A stretch of 64,000 bases of DNA from Bacillus sp. 103mf (GTDB lineage: Bacteria; Bacillota; Bacilli; Bacillales; Bacillaceae_G): NCBI RefSeq assembly GCF_900116295.1, contig NZ_FPAF01000003.1:248001-312000 (forward strand). Reading direction: 5' to 3'. Each line of letters opens with the position of its first letter. Position 1 is the stretch's first letter. A program made the translations under genes and the position numbers. The notes under the pieces were generated by a model, which saw nothing but the letters and a program-made list of their open reading frames with translations, did not search any database and was not told the DNA's origin. This document shows, in pieces, positions 16,989 to 25,490 of this stretch.

Positions 16989-18041
16989 GTGGAATATAAA
17001 AAAGTTGCATTAAAAGAAATCAAGTGCGATGTAACAGCTCGAACACATCCAGATGATGAACGATTGTGTAATAGTATTGAACTAGAAGGAATAAAGGAGC
17101 CTTTGCGTGTAGAAGGACCAAATCAAGAAGGGAAATATTACATTATTGATGGGTATAGAAGATGGACTGCTTTAAAGAAATTAAAGAAAGGATCTTTTCT
17201 AGTTCCAGTCATTACTTCTGGAAAGTGTACGACTGTTCAACAACGTAATATTGCTCGTTTTAACTTACAAAATATAACGAGAAGAACGACTGGTATGGAT
17301 AAGACTTTTTTAGTAGAACAAATTATGAAACAAGGAAATATGGAAGTCGAAGAAATTCGTATTGCATTAAATTTGACGAGAACACAAATGAATAAAATAA
17401 AGAAAGCGCTAGCGATTGCTGAAGAAAAGCGCCAAGCGGTAGCTAAAGTCAGGGGTAGCAACGAAGCACTAGAAATAATTGAGTCTGCGCCATTTTCAGC
17501 AGAGATTAAAGGTTGGCTATTTGATCTTTTGTTAGAGAGAGATTTAACAGGAGAAGGAGCACGAGCCATTAAAAAAATCGTTAGAATAGATATGTATAGT
17601 TTGCTATCTGAAGAACAAAAACGAAAGCTTATTGAAGATACGCTACGTTGTTATAAATTTGATGATAATAAGGCGTATTATCTTGTTATGGAAGAATTAA
17701 TGAGAACAAATCCAAAACATCACAGTGAAATATTGGAAGAATGGATAAATTATATTTGTTGGCAAGCGGATATATTAAATGAGCTTATCGATCCTAATTT
17801 AAAAAATATGATTAGTAGTAAGCACTTACAAAAATTACAAAAAAGCTTAAGTAAGCCGTATATAAAAGTTTATACATCAAAATCTGTGGAAGATGTATCA
17901 GAGAGAAAGCAGGATAAAACATTTGAGAAAAAAGATACATCAACAGGTTTTACGATTTATATGAATGCAGAATCTGTACGATCTTCCAAAAAACAAACAA
18001 AAACAGAAGAGAATAATCAGCAGCTTGGTTTTTGGAACTAA
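16989..18041 (+). CDS. ParB/Spo0J N-terminal domain protein
   Basis: A 350-residue ParB-like protein starting at GTG 16989. The ParB N-terminal fold is visible: IELEGIKEPLRVEG, then YYIIDGYRRWTALKKL matching the DGxRRW/A box, then QQRNIARFNLQN, close to the usual ERN-x-x-R motif. A helix-turn-helix-like stretch follows (MEVEEIRIALNLTRTQMNKI). The C-terminal ~100 residues are lysine-rich with no clear dimer domain. No ParA partner or parS site is near, so it is a chromosomal orphan, perhaps from a plasmid or integrated element. Confidence 0.8.
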   Translation: MEYKKVALKEIKCDVTARTHPDDERLCNSIELEGIKEPLRVEGPNQEGKYYIIDGYRRWTALKKLKKGSFLVPVITSGKCTTVQQRNIARFNLQNITRRTTGMDKTFLVEQIMKQGNMEVEEIRIALNLTRTQMNKIKKALAIAEEKRQAVAKVRGSNEALEIIESAPFSAEIKGWLFDLLLERDLTGEGARAIKKIVRIDMYSLLSEEQKRKLIEDTLRCYKFDDNKAYYLVMEELMRTNPKHHSEILEEWINYICWQADILNELIDPNLKNMISSKHLQKLQKSLSKPYIKVYTSKSVEDVSERKQDKTFEKKDTSTGFTIYMNAESVRSSKKQTKTEENNQQLGFWN

Positions 18042-18053
18042 GCTGTTTTTTTT
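18021..18053 (+). terminator. Terminator overlapping the parB-like stop
   Basis: CAGCTT / AAGCTG enclose the last codons and are followed by eight T residues. Confidence 0.75.
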
Positions 18054-18120
18054 ATTCTTGAGCTTTGTTAAAGTCTCATGCTTGAAAAGTATTAAGAAAT
18101 ATGACACACAAAAAGCTCAG

Positions 18121-18240
18121 TCAATCATACTTTTCAGCTGAGCTTTCATATGTTTGAAACAAGAGTGTCATCAAATGCGCATTCTGTTCTTCGAGCACTT
18201 TTATTTTTTGAAGCAATTTTCTTATGATATTGTTCTTTAA
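18121..18240 (-). pseudogene. Coiled-coil C-terminal fragment
   Basis: The reverse strand reads LKNNIIRKLLQKIKVLEEQN, then AHLMTLLFQTYESSAEKYD and a stop. This heptad-patterned sequence looks like a real protein C-terminus, but it has no plausible start codon. It lies partly in the AAAAGCTCAG/CTGAGCTTT hairpin at 18111-18146. Confidence 0.4.
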
Positions 18241-18249
18241 TCAGGCTGT

Positions 18250-18900
18250 ATTCATTGAGGGGGAATCAATAAAAAGATCTTCTAGCGGGAACGGTTTTAT
18301 TTTATGTACAAATAGCAGCTCATTTCATCACAATTTGTAATTCATGTTCTCACTAGGTTTCACGCAACAAGAGTATAAAGGAATATCCCTAGCATACCTT
18401 ATAACCGAAGGGGTGGACAAAGAGAGGGCTTATCCCTTGTGATTTCTAGCTTCTTGTCTTTGGGTAGGAAAATCAAATACGTATGTAAAAATTAATTTCG
18501 GTTTTTAGAGAGGGACAATTCAAGACAAGTTTAAGATCTTCGGTTTTTAGTGTATAGATATTAAGATGCACTTTCAAAGTTTGATAGGGATTTTTGTAAT
18601 TTGTACAGTTCGTATGTTGGAGAAGTAAGAACGAAGTTAGATGGTTTTAGGAATAATGAAAACAGTCAATCCAGTTGTTTGAATTTTAGCTAAGAAAGTT
18701 TTTCATATAACGTTTGTTATATGAGAGTTTTCCAATTTACTGACACATAAATGTTTTAGACTATAGGATAAGGTATTAGACTGTTAAAAAATAGGTGTAG
18801 ATTGAAAAGGTGTTTTTTGTACGTGAAAACCCCTTTTTGTTCAATAACTAATTTTTCATGAAGCAATATGTAATTAGGGCGTTGAAAACTATGTCATAAA
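18250..18900. other. Long non-coding or decayed stretch
   Basis: No intact gene is visible in these 650 bp. A 32-codon frame at 18344-18442 (MFSLGFTQQEYKGISLAYLI and on) reads somewhat like protein but has no ribosome site. Small inverted repeats occur, for example TATAACGTTTGTTATA near 18706. The stretch probably holds degraded genes. Confidence 0.35.
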
Positions 18901-18913
18901 TAAGTTTTCCATT

Positions 18914-19435
18914 CTATTCATTTTTATGCGCTTCCATTGAACGTGCTATTTCTAACATTTTCTCTTTCGATATCCTTGAACTATCCATTTGAATATATGT
19001 TCCTTTTTGTGTCCAGCTAAGTAAACCTCCAGTAACGAGTTCTCCTTTCTTATCTAATTCACCGCTGTTTCCCCATTCTTCAAAATATCCTTTATAACCA
19101 TTGATATCTACTTGCTTCGCATGTGGATGTGTATCTTCTGTGCTCGAAGTTTTTTTTCGTTGCTCAATGCCGAGTAATAACTTCTCGTCTTTGCTATCCA
19201 TATAATGCAGTCTAAAATAGGCAATGTTTTCTTTTTCTCTCCAAGGATACGTTTTAATTTCTAATGTCCAATTATTTGGTACTTGTTTTGGAACATATAC
19301 CTTAAATCCTACTTTCTTTTTAATTTCAGATACAGTAATACTGTTGTGATTATATTTAATTTCTTTGGTTTGGACTAAAATTGGATTGATTGATATGAGA
19401 ATGGAAGTAACTAGCAAATACATCGGAAATTTCAT
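18914..19435 (-). CDS. Secreted protein, DUF4367-like
   Basis: A 173-residue exported protein. I start at ATG 19435 behind AGAGGTGAT. The signal peptide MKFPMYLLVTSILISINPIL precedes a mature region with EIKKKVGFKVYVPKQVPNNW, a pattern common in DUF4367-like domains (L-x-FK-x-Y-x-P-x-x-LP). The region GNSGELDKKGELVTGG is duplicated as a micro-fragment near 8.57 kb. Such domains occur in outer-surface and sporulation proteins, so the role is unknown. It is followed upstream by another small secreted protein on the same strand. Confidence 0.7.
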   Translation of the reverse strand: MKFPMYLLVTSILISINPILVQTKEIKYNHNSITVSEIKKKVGFKVYVPKQVPNNWTLEIKTYPWREKENIAYFRLHYMDSKDEKLLLGIEQRKKTSSTEDTHPHAKQVDINGYKGYFEEWGNSGELDKKGELVTGGLLSWTQKGTYIQMDSSRISKEKMLEIARSMEAHKNE

Positions 19436-19644
19436 GTTATCACCTCTACAGATTTTGTATTTGGATAGATAGTTTTTCCTGTCAAAATTGTTTTTAATAA
19501 GTTCCTTCAAGTTGTCTTTTCAACATGAAATCAATATATTTTATTTACTGTTTTGAATATCATACGTCCTGTGACAATGAGTTTTATTGTGATTTTTTCA
19601 TGTGTTTGGAGAATACCAATAATATTATGTAACAAGGTCTAAAT

Positions 19645-19671
19645 AAAAAGCCCTGCCTAACTGCAGAGCTT
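19645..19671 (-). terminator. Terminator of secreted-protein gene
   Basis: GCCCTGC / GCAGAGC pair with one wobble, followed by a T-run in the minus direction. It overlaps the stop codon. Confidence 0.65.
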
Positions 19672-20143
19672 AATTTTCAGTAAATACAAATGTTTGTTTG
19701 TGCTGTCTTCCTGCGTACTCTGGATATTTTTTGTGATTAAATTGTTTTTCTTCCCATTTTATAACCACTTCAATTTTTGTTGCCCTAACATCTATCGGAA
19801 CATTTTCATGAGTGAAACGTGCTGTATACTTAAAAAGTCCGTTTTTTGTATCACTAAAAAGGAAGTAAGATGTTTTTGCATCTAGTTCGTTTCGGTATAT
19901 TTCAATAGTTGTATTTTGGACATCTTTTCCAATGTTTTTTACAAATACACTATATGTGTCAAACACTCCTTTCTTAGGTTGCTGTGAACCAGGGGCAGTG
20001 TTTTTTGCTTTGTCTATTTTGACATACCATTGTTCTGAGTTCTTTACGGTCGGTAATTTTTCGAATGTAAGAGCTTGTGTTTGTAAAGGGATTCCTAATG
20101 AGAAAAACATGATACAGACTAGGATGGTTATCTTTCTTTTCAT
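19670..20143 (-). CDS. Small secreted protein, paralogue of the one at 11815-12288
   Basis: A 157-residue exported protein. The signal peptide (MKRKITILVCIMFFSLGI ... LQTQA) precedes a predicted beta-rich domain with QWYVKIDKA, GVFDTYSVFVKNIGKDVQN, VRATKIEVVIKWEEK and a terminal HKQTFVFTEN. The spacing of these motifs and the exact length match the protein at 11815-12288, so the two are paralogues that have diverged strongly. Function unknown; an extracellular binding or stability role is plausible. Confidence 0.75.
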   Translation of the reverse strand: MKRKITILVCIMFFSLGIPLQTQALTFEKLPTVKNSEQWYVKIDKAKNTAPGSQQPKKGVFDTYSVFVKNIGKDVQNTTIEIYRNELDAKTSYFLFSDTKNGLFKYTARFTHENVPIDVRATKIEVVIKWEEKQFNHKKYPEYAGRQHKQTFVFTEN

Positions 20144-20404
20144 AATTTAATCTCCAATCAAATTTATTGTCATTAGCTGCTATTTTAGAACTAGCACAAT
20201 TTTAATGTATCTAGAGGTATTTTTTGCGTCTTGTTAGTGAAGCATACATTCATTTGCAAAAACTAAGCATCTCAAATGTGATGTGAAAACTAAGAAATAA
20301 GAAAAACTCACAACACTTACTCATTGATTTTACTTAGAACATTACTCCTGCTCCATATAAGGGGTGAACACGGTCGGAGAAATTGGAGAATCAAGTAAAC
20401 AAAA

Positions 20405-20483
20405 ACGCGACCCCTAACTTATTTATAGTTAGGGGTCGCGTCTTTATAGAACAATAGAAACTTTTAATAGTTTCTATTGTTCT
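20405..20483 (-). terminator. Tandem hairpins after the KimA-like gene
   Basis: Hairpin 1 (AGAACAATAGAAAC / GTTTCTATTGTTCT, 20448-20483) begins at the stop codon. Hairpin 2 (CGCGACCCCTAACT / AGTTAGGGGTCGCG, 20406-20440) is GC-rich and followed in the minus direction by TTTTTG. The second is a canonical terminator; the first may protect the 3' end. Confidence 0.8.
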
Positions 20484-22305
20484 ATTTTTTAAATCGATAC
20501 GGAACAGTTGAAACAATAACATTCTTTTTATATAAAAGGTATATCCTTAATAAAACACTTGATTGGTTGTGTAAAAAGTTATGCCAACTTTTCTTTGTTA
20601 TAAACTGCGGAATAAGAACAGTAACGGAATGATGATTTTCTTGTGCTTTCTCTTGAATCATTGCTACTAATTTTGTAATAGGTCTCATTAAGCTTCTGTA
20701 AGAAGAAACGACTGTAATAAGACGAACATCAGGTTTCCATTCTTTCCATTTTTGCTGCATCTTTAATTCACTTTCTTTATCAAAGGCTACATATACAGCG
20801 ATGACAGTATCACCGATAGCCTCAGCATAATTAATGGATTGTTCGACTACCTTTGTAATTCCAGCAACGGGTACGATGACAATGTTTTCTTCGATTTTGT
20901 GCGGAATTTCATTTGGATCGATACGTAGTTGTTCTCCAACTGCATCGTAATGTTTATAGATACAATGAAAGATGTACACAATAATTGGTAGGAATATAAC
21001 AACAGACCATACTTGTGTAAACTTTGTGATAAAGAAAATAAGTAATACAGATAATGAAATAAGTGCGCCCACTAAATTTGTTAGTAATTTAGGTAACCAT
21101 CCTGCTGGTTTTTCGCGCAACCATTTTATAATCATTCCCGTTTGTGACAAGGTGAAAGGAAGAAATACACCAACTGCGTACAGCGGGATTAATTGTTCTG
21201 TTTTTCCTTGAAACGCAATAATTAAAATAATGGAAGCAATTCCTAGGGTCATAATTCCATTTGAATATCCTAATCGATCACCGCGCATTAAAAACATGCG
21301 AGGCATATATTTATCTGATGCTAGGTTGTAAGCTAGTAATGGGAATGCGGAAAATCCCGTATTAGCAGCTAATACTAAAATAAGTGCAGTTGTTCCTTGA
21401 ATAAAGTAATATACATAATTTCTTCCGAATATATCCGAAGCAATTTGAGAGACAACAGTCTCATCGTGTTTCGGAGCAATACCGTACCAATATGCTAAAA
21501 AGGTGATACCAGTAAATAAGACTGCAAGAATTGCTCCCATCATTACTAAAGTAGTGGCTGCATTTTTAGCAGCTGGCGCCTTAAAGTTAGGAATTGCATT
21601 TGAAATCGCTTCTACCCCTGTTAATGCAGAACACCCAGATGAGAATGCTTTTAATAAAAAGAATAATGTAATTCCTGGTGCTACCGTACCAATAGGTGTA
21701 TGCAAAGTTGCTGGCGCTTGTCCAGTTGCGATTTTAAAGACTCCAACAGTAATTAATACGATAAGTGCTAATACGAAGAGATAGACAGGATAAGCTAGAA
21801 TAGAAGCAGATTCTGTTACTCCTCTAAGATTCAGAATGGTAATAAAAATAACAAGTATTACAGCGATTAGAACGGTGTACTGATGTAAAACTGGAAATGC
21901 GGATGTAAGTGCATCTGTCCCTGCTGATACACTTACAGCTACGGTAAGAATATAATCTACCAGCAAGGATCCACCGGCAACAAGCCCAGCATTTATACCT
22001 AAATTCGTTTTGGAAACAACGTAAGCTCCTCCGCCATGTGGATAAGCATAAATAATCTGTTTGTACGATAAAATAAGTGCCGTTAACAAAACGAGAACTC
22101 CGATTGCGATTGGAATGGAATACCAAAAAGCGACCGATCCAATTGTTGCAAGAACTATTAAAATTTGTTCTGTTCCATAAGCAACAGAAGAAAGAGCATC
22201 AGATGAAAGAATGGCTAATGCCTTTAATTTATTTAATTTTTGTTCACCTAATGCATTTGATTTAAGAGGTCTACCAATTAAAAACCTTTTGAATACTGAA
22301 AACAT
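20482..22305 (-). CDS. kimA: KimA-like potassium importer (APC superfamily)
   Basis: From ATG 22305 (GGTGG upstream) the protein is 607 residues, the same length as KimA (YdaO) as I recall it. It opens FKRFLIGRPLKSNALGEQKL, then LAILSSDALSSVAYGTEQIL, highly characteristic of this family. It has 12 hydrophobic helices to about residue 450 and a cytosolic universal-stress-like tail with RLITVVSSYRSLMRP. KimA is a high-affinity H+/K+ symporter in the cell membrane, controlled by c-di-AMP. I see no recognisable ydaO-type riboswitch in the leader, so regulation may be at the protein level. It is divergent from PPK2. Confidence 0.85.
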   Translation of the reverse strand: MFSVFKRFLIGRPLKSNALGEQKLNKLKALAILSSDALSSVAYGTEQILIVLATIGSVAFWYSIPIAIGVLVLLTALILSYKQIIYAYPHGGGAYVVSKTNLGINAGLVAGGSLLVDYILTVAVSVSAGTDALTSAFPVLHQYTVLIAVILVIFITILNLRGVTESASILAYPVYLFVLALIVLITVGVFKIATGQAPATLHTPIGTVAPGITLFFLLKAFSSGCSALTGVEAISNAIPNFKAPAAKNAATTLVMMGAILAVLFTGITFLAYWYGIAPKHDETVVSQIASDIFGRNYVYYFIQGTTALILVLAANTGFSAFPLLAYNLASDKYMPRMFLMRGDRLGYSNGIMTLGIASIILIIAFQGKTEQLIPLYAVGVFLPFTLSQTGMIIKWLREKPAGWLPKLLTNLVGALISLSVLLIFFITKFTQVWSVVIFLPIIVYIFHCIYKHYDAVGEQLRIDPNEIPHKIEENIVIVPVAGITKVVEQSINYAEAIGDTVIAVYVAFDKESELKMQQKWKEWKPDVRLITVVSSYRSLMRPITKLVAMIQEKAQENHHSVTVLIPQFITKKSWHNFLHNQSSVLLRIYLLYKKNVIVSTVPYRFKK

Positions 22306-22700
22306 GGATGCACCACCAATATGTAATTTTTCCAATGAAAAGAATATCACAATTGGTAGTGGGTGAATAGATATTTTTATTATGAATTCATTCTTTTTTT
22401 TTAGTAAATTGACAAAACAGTGACAGAATACCCTTTTTTTCTACGTAAAAAGAATGGAATTTTACTTTATCAAGTATGGAATTCAATCGTTTATCTCGTT
22501 CATTTGTACATTAACACCTACATGATGAATCACTAGTTTGTTCGAAAAATAAAGATGAGGTTGGTAAATACAGTTCTTTTTAGATGATATAAATAATTAA
22601 GGTTATAGTTAATACGTTTTGATATTTGATATGTGTATTCGTAAAATACTGAAAATTATGTTAAAATAATTGTTAATTGTTTGAAAAGGAGGATTTTATT
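22306..22700. other. Divergent promoter region, kimA / PPK2
   Basis: 395 bp of very AT-rich sequence. TTGTCA on the minus strand near 22.41 kb could be the kimA -35. I see no GC-rich folded leader of the ydaO (c-di-AMP) type and no strong promoter for PPK2 beyond AT-rich -10-like sequences near 22.66 kb. Confidence 0.4.
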
Positions 22701-23501
22701 ATGAAAAATGGTCGTCTTGCAAAAATAGATTTAACGAAAAGAATGGAATCAAAAAAAATATACAATAAGAAGCTCGAAAAATATCAAATGCGTTTACTGG
22801 CGTTGCAGCAAATTTTACGAAAAGAAAAAATAGCCGTTATTATGGCTATGGAAGGTTGGGATGCTGCTGGAAAGGGCGGAGCAATTAAACGAATTACCGA
22901 GCATCTTGATCCACGCGGCCTGCAAGTAAATCCAATTGGTGCACCTGCTCCTCATGAAAAACGCTATCATTATATGCAGCGATTTTGGCGAAAAATCCCG
23001 CAATATGGTCAAATCACTATTTTCGATCGCTCATGGTACGGTCGTGTATTGGTTGAACGCGTAGAGGGTTTTGCTACAAAGGAAGAATGGACGAGAGCAT
23101 ACGGTGAAATCAATGATTTTGAAAAACTATTAACAGATGATCGTTACATAGTAGCAAAGTTCTTCTATCATATTAGTAAAGATGAACAGTTAGCACGGTT
23201 TAAAGATCGAGAGCAAAATCCTCTTAAGAAATGGAAAATTACAGATGAAGATTGGCGTAATCGTGAAAAGTGGGATGAATATGTCGAGGCCATGGAAGAT
23301 ATGTTTGAAAAAACAGACAAACCAAATGCGAAGTGGCATATTATACCTGGCAACGATAAGTTGTATGCGCGTGTGAAGACATTGAAAGTGATCATTTCAT
23401 TAATTGAAGATTATTTCTTAGAACATGATATAGAACTGCCATCATACTATCATGAAATGAAAGAAGAAAAGCAAAAGGAAAACGACCAAGTGAATATATA
23501 A
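22701..23501 (+). CDS. Polyphosphate kinase 2 family protein
   Basis: A 266-residue PPK2. I start at ATG 22701 behind AAGGAGG. The Walker A is EGWDAAGKGG (residues 51-60) and the Walker B is IFDRSWYGR, followed by the lid region RFKDREQNPLKKWK. PPK2 enzymes transfer phosphate between polyphosphate and nucleotides (ADP/GDP or AMP). Single-domain proteins of this size are usually class I or III, and the direction cannot be decided here. The cytosolic enzyme would link polyphosphate stores to nucleotide energy charge. Confidence 0.9.
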   Translation: MKNGRLAKIDLTKRMESKKIYNKKLEKYQMRLLALQQILRKEKIAVIMAMEGWDAAGKGGAIKRITEHLDPRGLQVNPIGAPAPHEKRYHYMQRFWRKIPQYGQITIFDRSWYGRVLVERVEGFATKEEWTRAYGEINDFEKLLTDDRYIVAKFFYHISKDEQLARFKDREQNPLKKWKITDEDWRNREKWDEYVEAMEDMFEKTDKPNAKWHIIPGNDKLYARVKTLKVIISLIEDYFLEHDIELPSYYHEMKEEKQKENDQVNI

Positions 23502-23746
23502 GTAAGCCAACTACCCGCTGCTTAAACGCTAACATATTTTAAAGTACAAGATTAAAAAAATGTTGTTGTCTAACCTTAGCCTTTTGCGTTTTTAATAAGA
23601 CATACATTTATTTGCAAACTATACACCCGACATTTGTCTTCATTTGTAATTGTTATAGATTTGTTCATATAAGATTGTTGCGCAAAAAATGATGAATAAA
23701 ATAGAAAAATGGCGATTTTCTTTATGTTAATAAATGGAGTTTATTC

Positions 23747-23775
23747 TTGTATCAGCTACATAATTATGCTAAAAT
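23747..23775 (+). promoter_or_regulatory. Promoter of the hflX leader transcript
   Basis: TTGTAT (23747-23752), a 17-bp spacer ending in TGC, and TAAAAT (23770-23775) form a sigma-A promoter with an extended -10. Transcription would start near 23782, about 390 nt before hflX. Confidence 0.7.
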
Positions 23776-23808
23776 TTATGTAACTTTTAATGAACGGAGG
23801 GGTCTCCT

Positions 23809-23850
23809 TTGATCTTAATCAGATTACGTCTCAATACTTTGTGCCAATAA
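23809..23850 (+). CDS. Leader peptide MILIRLRLNTLCQ
   Basis: A TTG start six bases behind GGAGGGG (23796-23802) begins a 13-codon ORF ending in TAA. The peptide contains IRLR. The R-L-R motif is the arrest signal of a class of erm leader peptides (for example ErmDL) that stall ribosomes with macrolides. The SD could pair with CTCC at 23804-23807. This ORF is far too short for ordinary gene finding, but its SD, motif and place before hflX make it credible as a regulatory peptide. Confidence 0.6.
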   Translation: MILIRLRLNTLCQ

Positions 23851-23945
23851 TTGAATAGCGCTCAAAGGCTCTGTCTGTGTACAGAGTAAACGGGATTGGT
23901 CTGTCTTTTTAAAGGAACCCTATTGAACTTATATGTGAAAAGAGG

Positions 23946-23969
23946 GAAGGACGAATACGCCTTCTTTTT
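23946..23969 (+). terminator. First leader terminator
   Basis: GAAGG / CCTTC with a 9-nt loop, then TTTTTGTTTT. It lies about 95 nt after the leader peptide stop. Confidence 0.6.
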
Positions 23970-24110
23970 GTTTTACCTTTAAAACAGAATGATGCAATGC
24001 ATGTATACAAACATTTTTTATGTTGTATGATGCTGGATTTGACGACCATTGAACACGCAAGAAGCGATGCTTCTTTATGTTTATTTGTTATGCTTTCATC
24101 CGTTTATGAA

Positions 24111-24138
24111 AAACACAGGCAGCAGCTTGTGTTTTTTT
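24111..24138 (+). terminator. Second leader terminator, just upstream of hflX
   Basis: AAACACAGGC / GCTTGTGTTT with an AGCA loop (one G-T pair) is followed by a T-run. It ends 34 bp before the hflX start, inside the leader, so it must be read through for hflX expression. Confidence 0.75.
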
Positions 24139-24172
24139 AGTTTGCGCGTAATCGAAATGGAGGAATAAATAT

Positions 24173-25435
24173 ATGGAACAGCTAGTACAAAGAGCAATAT
24201 TAGTTGGAGTGAATTTAAATAGTGAAAGTGATTTCGAATATTCAATGGAGGAGTTAGCGAATTTAACAGAAGCGTGCGATGTTGAAGTGATAGGGAAAGT
24301 AACACAAAATTTACATCGTGTAAATCCATCTCATTATATTGGAACGGGTAAGATTGAAGAAGTGTCAGCGTTCGTAAAAGAAGCAGATGCGAATTTAGTC
24401 ATTTTCAATGATGAGTTATCGCCTTCACAAATTCGAAATTTAGAAGCAGATTTAGATTGTAAAGTGATTGATCGTACGATCTTAATTTTAGATATTTTTG
24501 CGCAGCGTGCTAAGACGAAAGAGGCGCAACTACAGGTTGAGGTAGCACATTTGCAATATATGATGCCTCGTTTAATTGGCCTTCGTGAATCGTTAGGAAG
24601 ACAAAGCGGTGGTGTTGGTACGAAAAACAAAGGTGTAGGGGAGAAAAAATTAGAGCTTGATCGCCGTAAGATTGAAGAGCAAATTGCTGTGTTAAATAAA
24701 GAGTTAGAAGCGCTCGTTGCACAGCGTCAAACACAGCGTAAACAGCGCAAGAAAAATGAAGTACCTGTTGTTGCGTTAGTAGGGTATACAAATGCAGGGA
24801 AATCAACAACGATGAATGCGATGCTTGAAATGTTTAACGGATCTGCAGAGAAACAAGTATTTGAAAAAGATATGTTGTTTGCGACGCTTGAAACAGCTGT
24901 GCGAAATATTCAATTGCCAGATAACAAATCGTTTTTATTAACGGATACCGTTGGATTTGTTAGTAAATTGCCGCATCATCTTGTGAAAGCGTTCCGTTCA
25001 ACGTTAGAAGAAGTAGCGGAGGCGGATCTATTGATTCATGTTGTGGATTATGCAAATCCGAACTATGAGCATCTAATTGAGATTACAAATCAAACGTTAA
25101 AACAAATCGGTGTAGAAAATATTGCAACTATTTATGCCTATAATAAAGCAGATGTTATTGATATTGAAATTCCAAAAGTACAAGATAATCGCGTGTATTT
25201 ATCTGCGAAACAAAAAGTAGGTATCGATGAACTTGTGCAAATGATTCGCACGCAAATTTATAAGGATTATACAAAGTGTGAAATGTTAATTCCTTATGAT
25301 CAAGGACAGTTAATTTCGTATTTTAACGAGCATGCTCATGTTTTATCAACAGACTATGAAAATGAAGGTACGAAGATTACCCTGGAATGCAAAATGAGTG
25401 ATTTGGAAAAGTATAAAAGGTATGTAATAAGTTAA
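24173..25435 (+). CDS. hflX: GTPase HflX
   Basis: A 420-residue HflX. The N-terminal HflX domain has HYIGTGKIEEV and DRTILILDIFAQRAKTKEAQ, plus the glycine-rich loop RQSGGVGTKNKGVGEKKLE. The GTPase domain has G1 GYTNAGKST, G3 DTVGF, G4 NKAD and G5 LSAK. HflX binds the ribosomal E-site/50S, splits stalled ribosomes under stress, and in some Firmicutes gives macrolide/lincosamide tolerance. ATG 24173 follows TGGAGGAA. Expression is likely controlled by the leader described above. It is monocistronic. Confidence 0.95.
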   Translation: MEQLVQRAILVGVNLNSESDFEYSMEELANLTEACDVEVIGKVTQNLHRVNPSHYIGTGKIEEVSAFVKEADANLVIFNDELSPSQIRNLEADLDCKVIDRTILILDIFAQRAKTKEAQLQVEVAHLQYMMPRLIGLRESLGRQSGGVGTKNKGVGEKKLELDRRKIEEQIAVLNKELEALVAQRQTQRKQRKKNEVPVVALVGYTNAGKSTTMNAMLEMFNGSAEKQVFEKDMLFATLETAVRNIQLPDNKSFLLTDTVGFVSKLPHHLVKAFRSTLEEVAEADLLIHVVDYANPNYEHLIEITNQTLKQIGVENIATIYAYNKADVIDIEIPKVQDNRVYLSAKQKVGIDELVQMIRTQIYKDYTKCEMLIPYDQGQLISYFNEHAHVLSTDYENEGTKITLECKMSDLEKYKRYVIS

Positions 25436-25453
25436 AGAGTTCACTTGAAAGAA

Positions 25454-25489
25454 GAAAAGAAGAGCTGCTGGATAGTAGCTCTTCTTTTC
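25454..25489. terminator. Bidirectional terminator
   Basis: GAAAAGAAGAGCT / AGCTCTTCTTTTC lies between the convergent hflX and acetyltransferase genes. Confidence 0.8.
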
Positions 25490-25490
25490 C

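Larger units (their letters stand above)
23782..24172 (+). promoter_or_regulatory. Long attenuator-like leader of hflX
   Basis: The ~390-nt leader holds, in order: an SD-led 13-codon ORF (23809-23850); a hairpin CTCTGT/ACAGAG (23869-23886); a terminator at 23946-23969; a hairpin AAGAAGC/GCTTCTT (24059-24075); and a second terminator at 24111-24138, just before the hflX ribosome site. This is the architecture of ribosome-mediated attenuation in antibiotic-resistance genes. Regulation by translation inhibitors is inferred, not shown. Confidence 0.6.
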
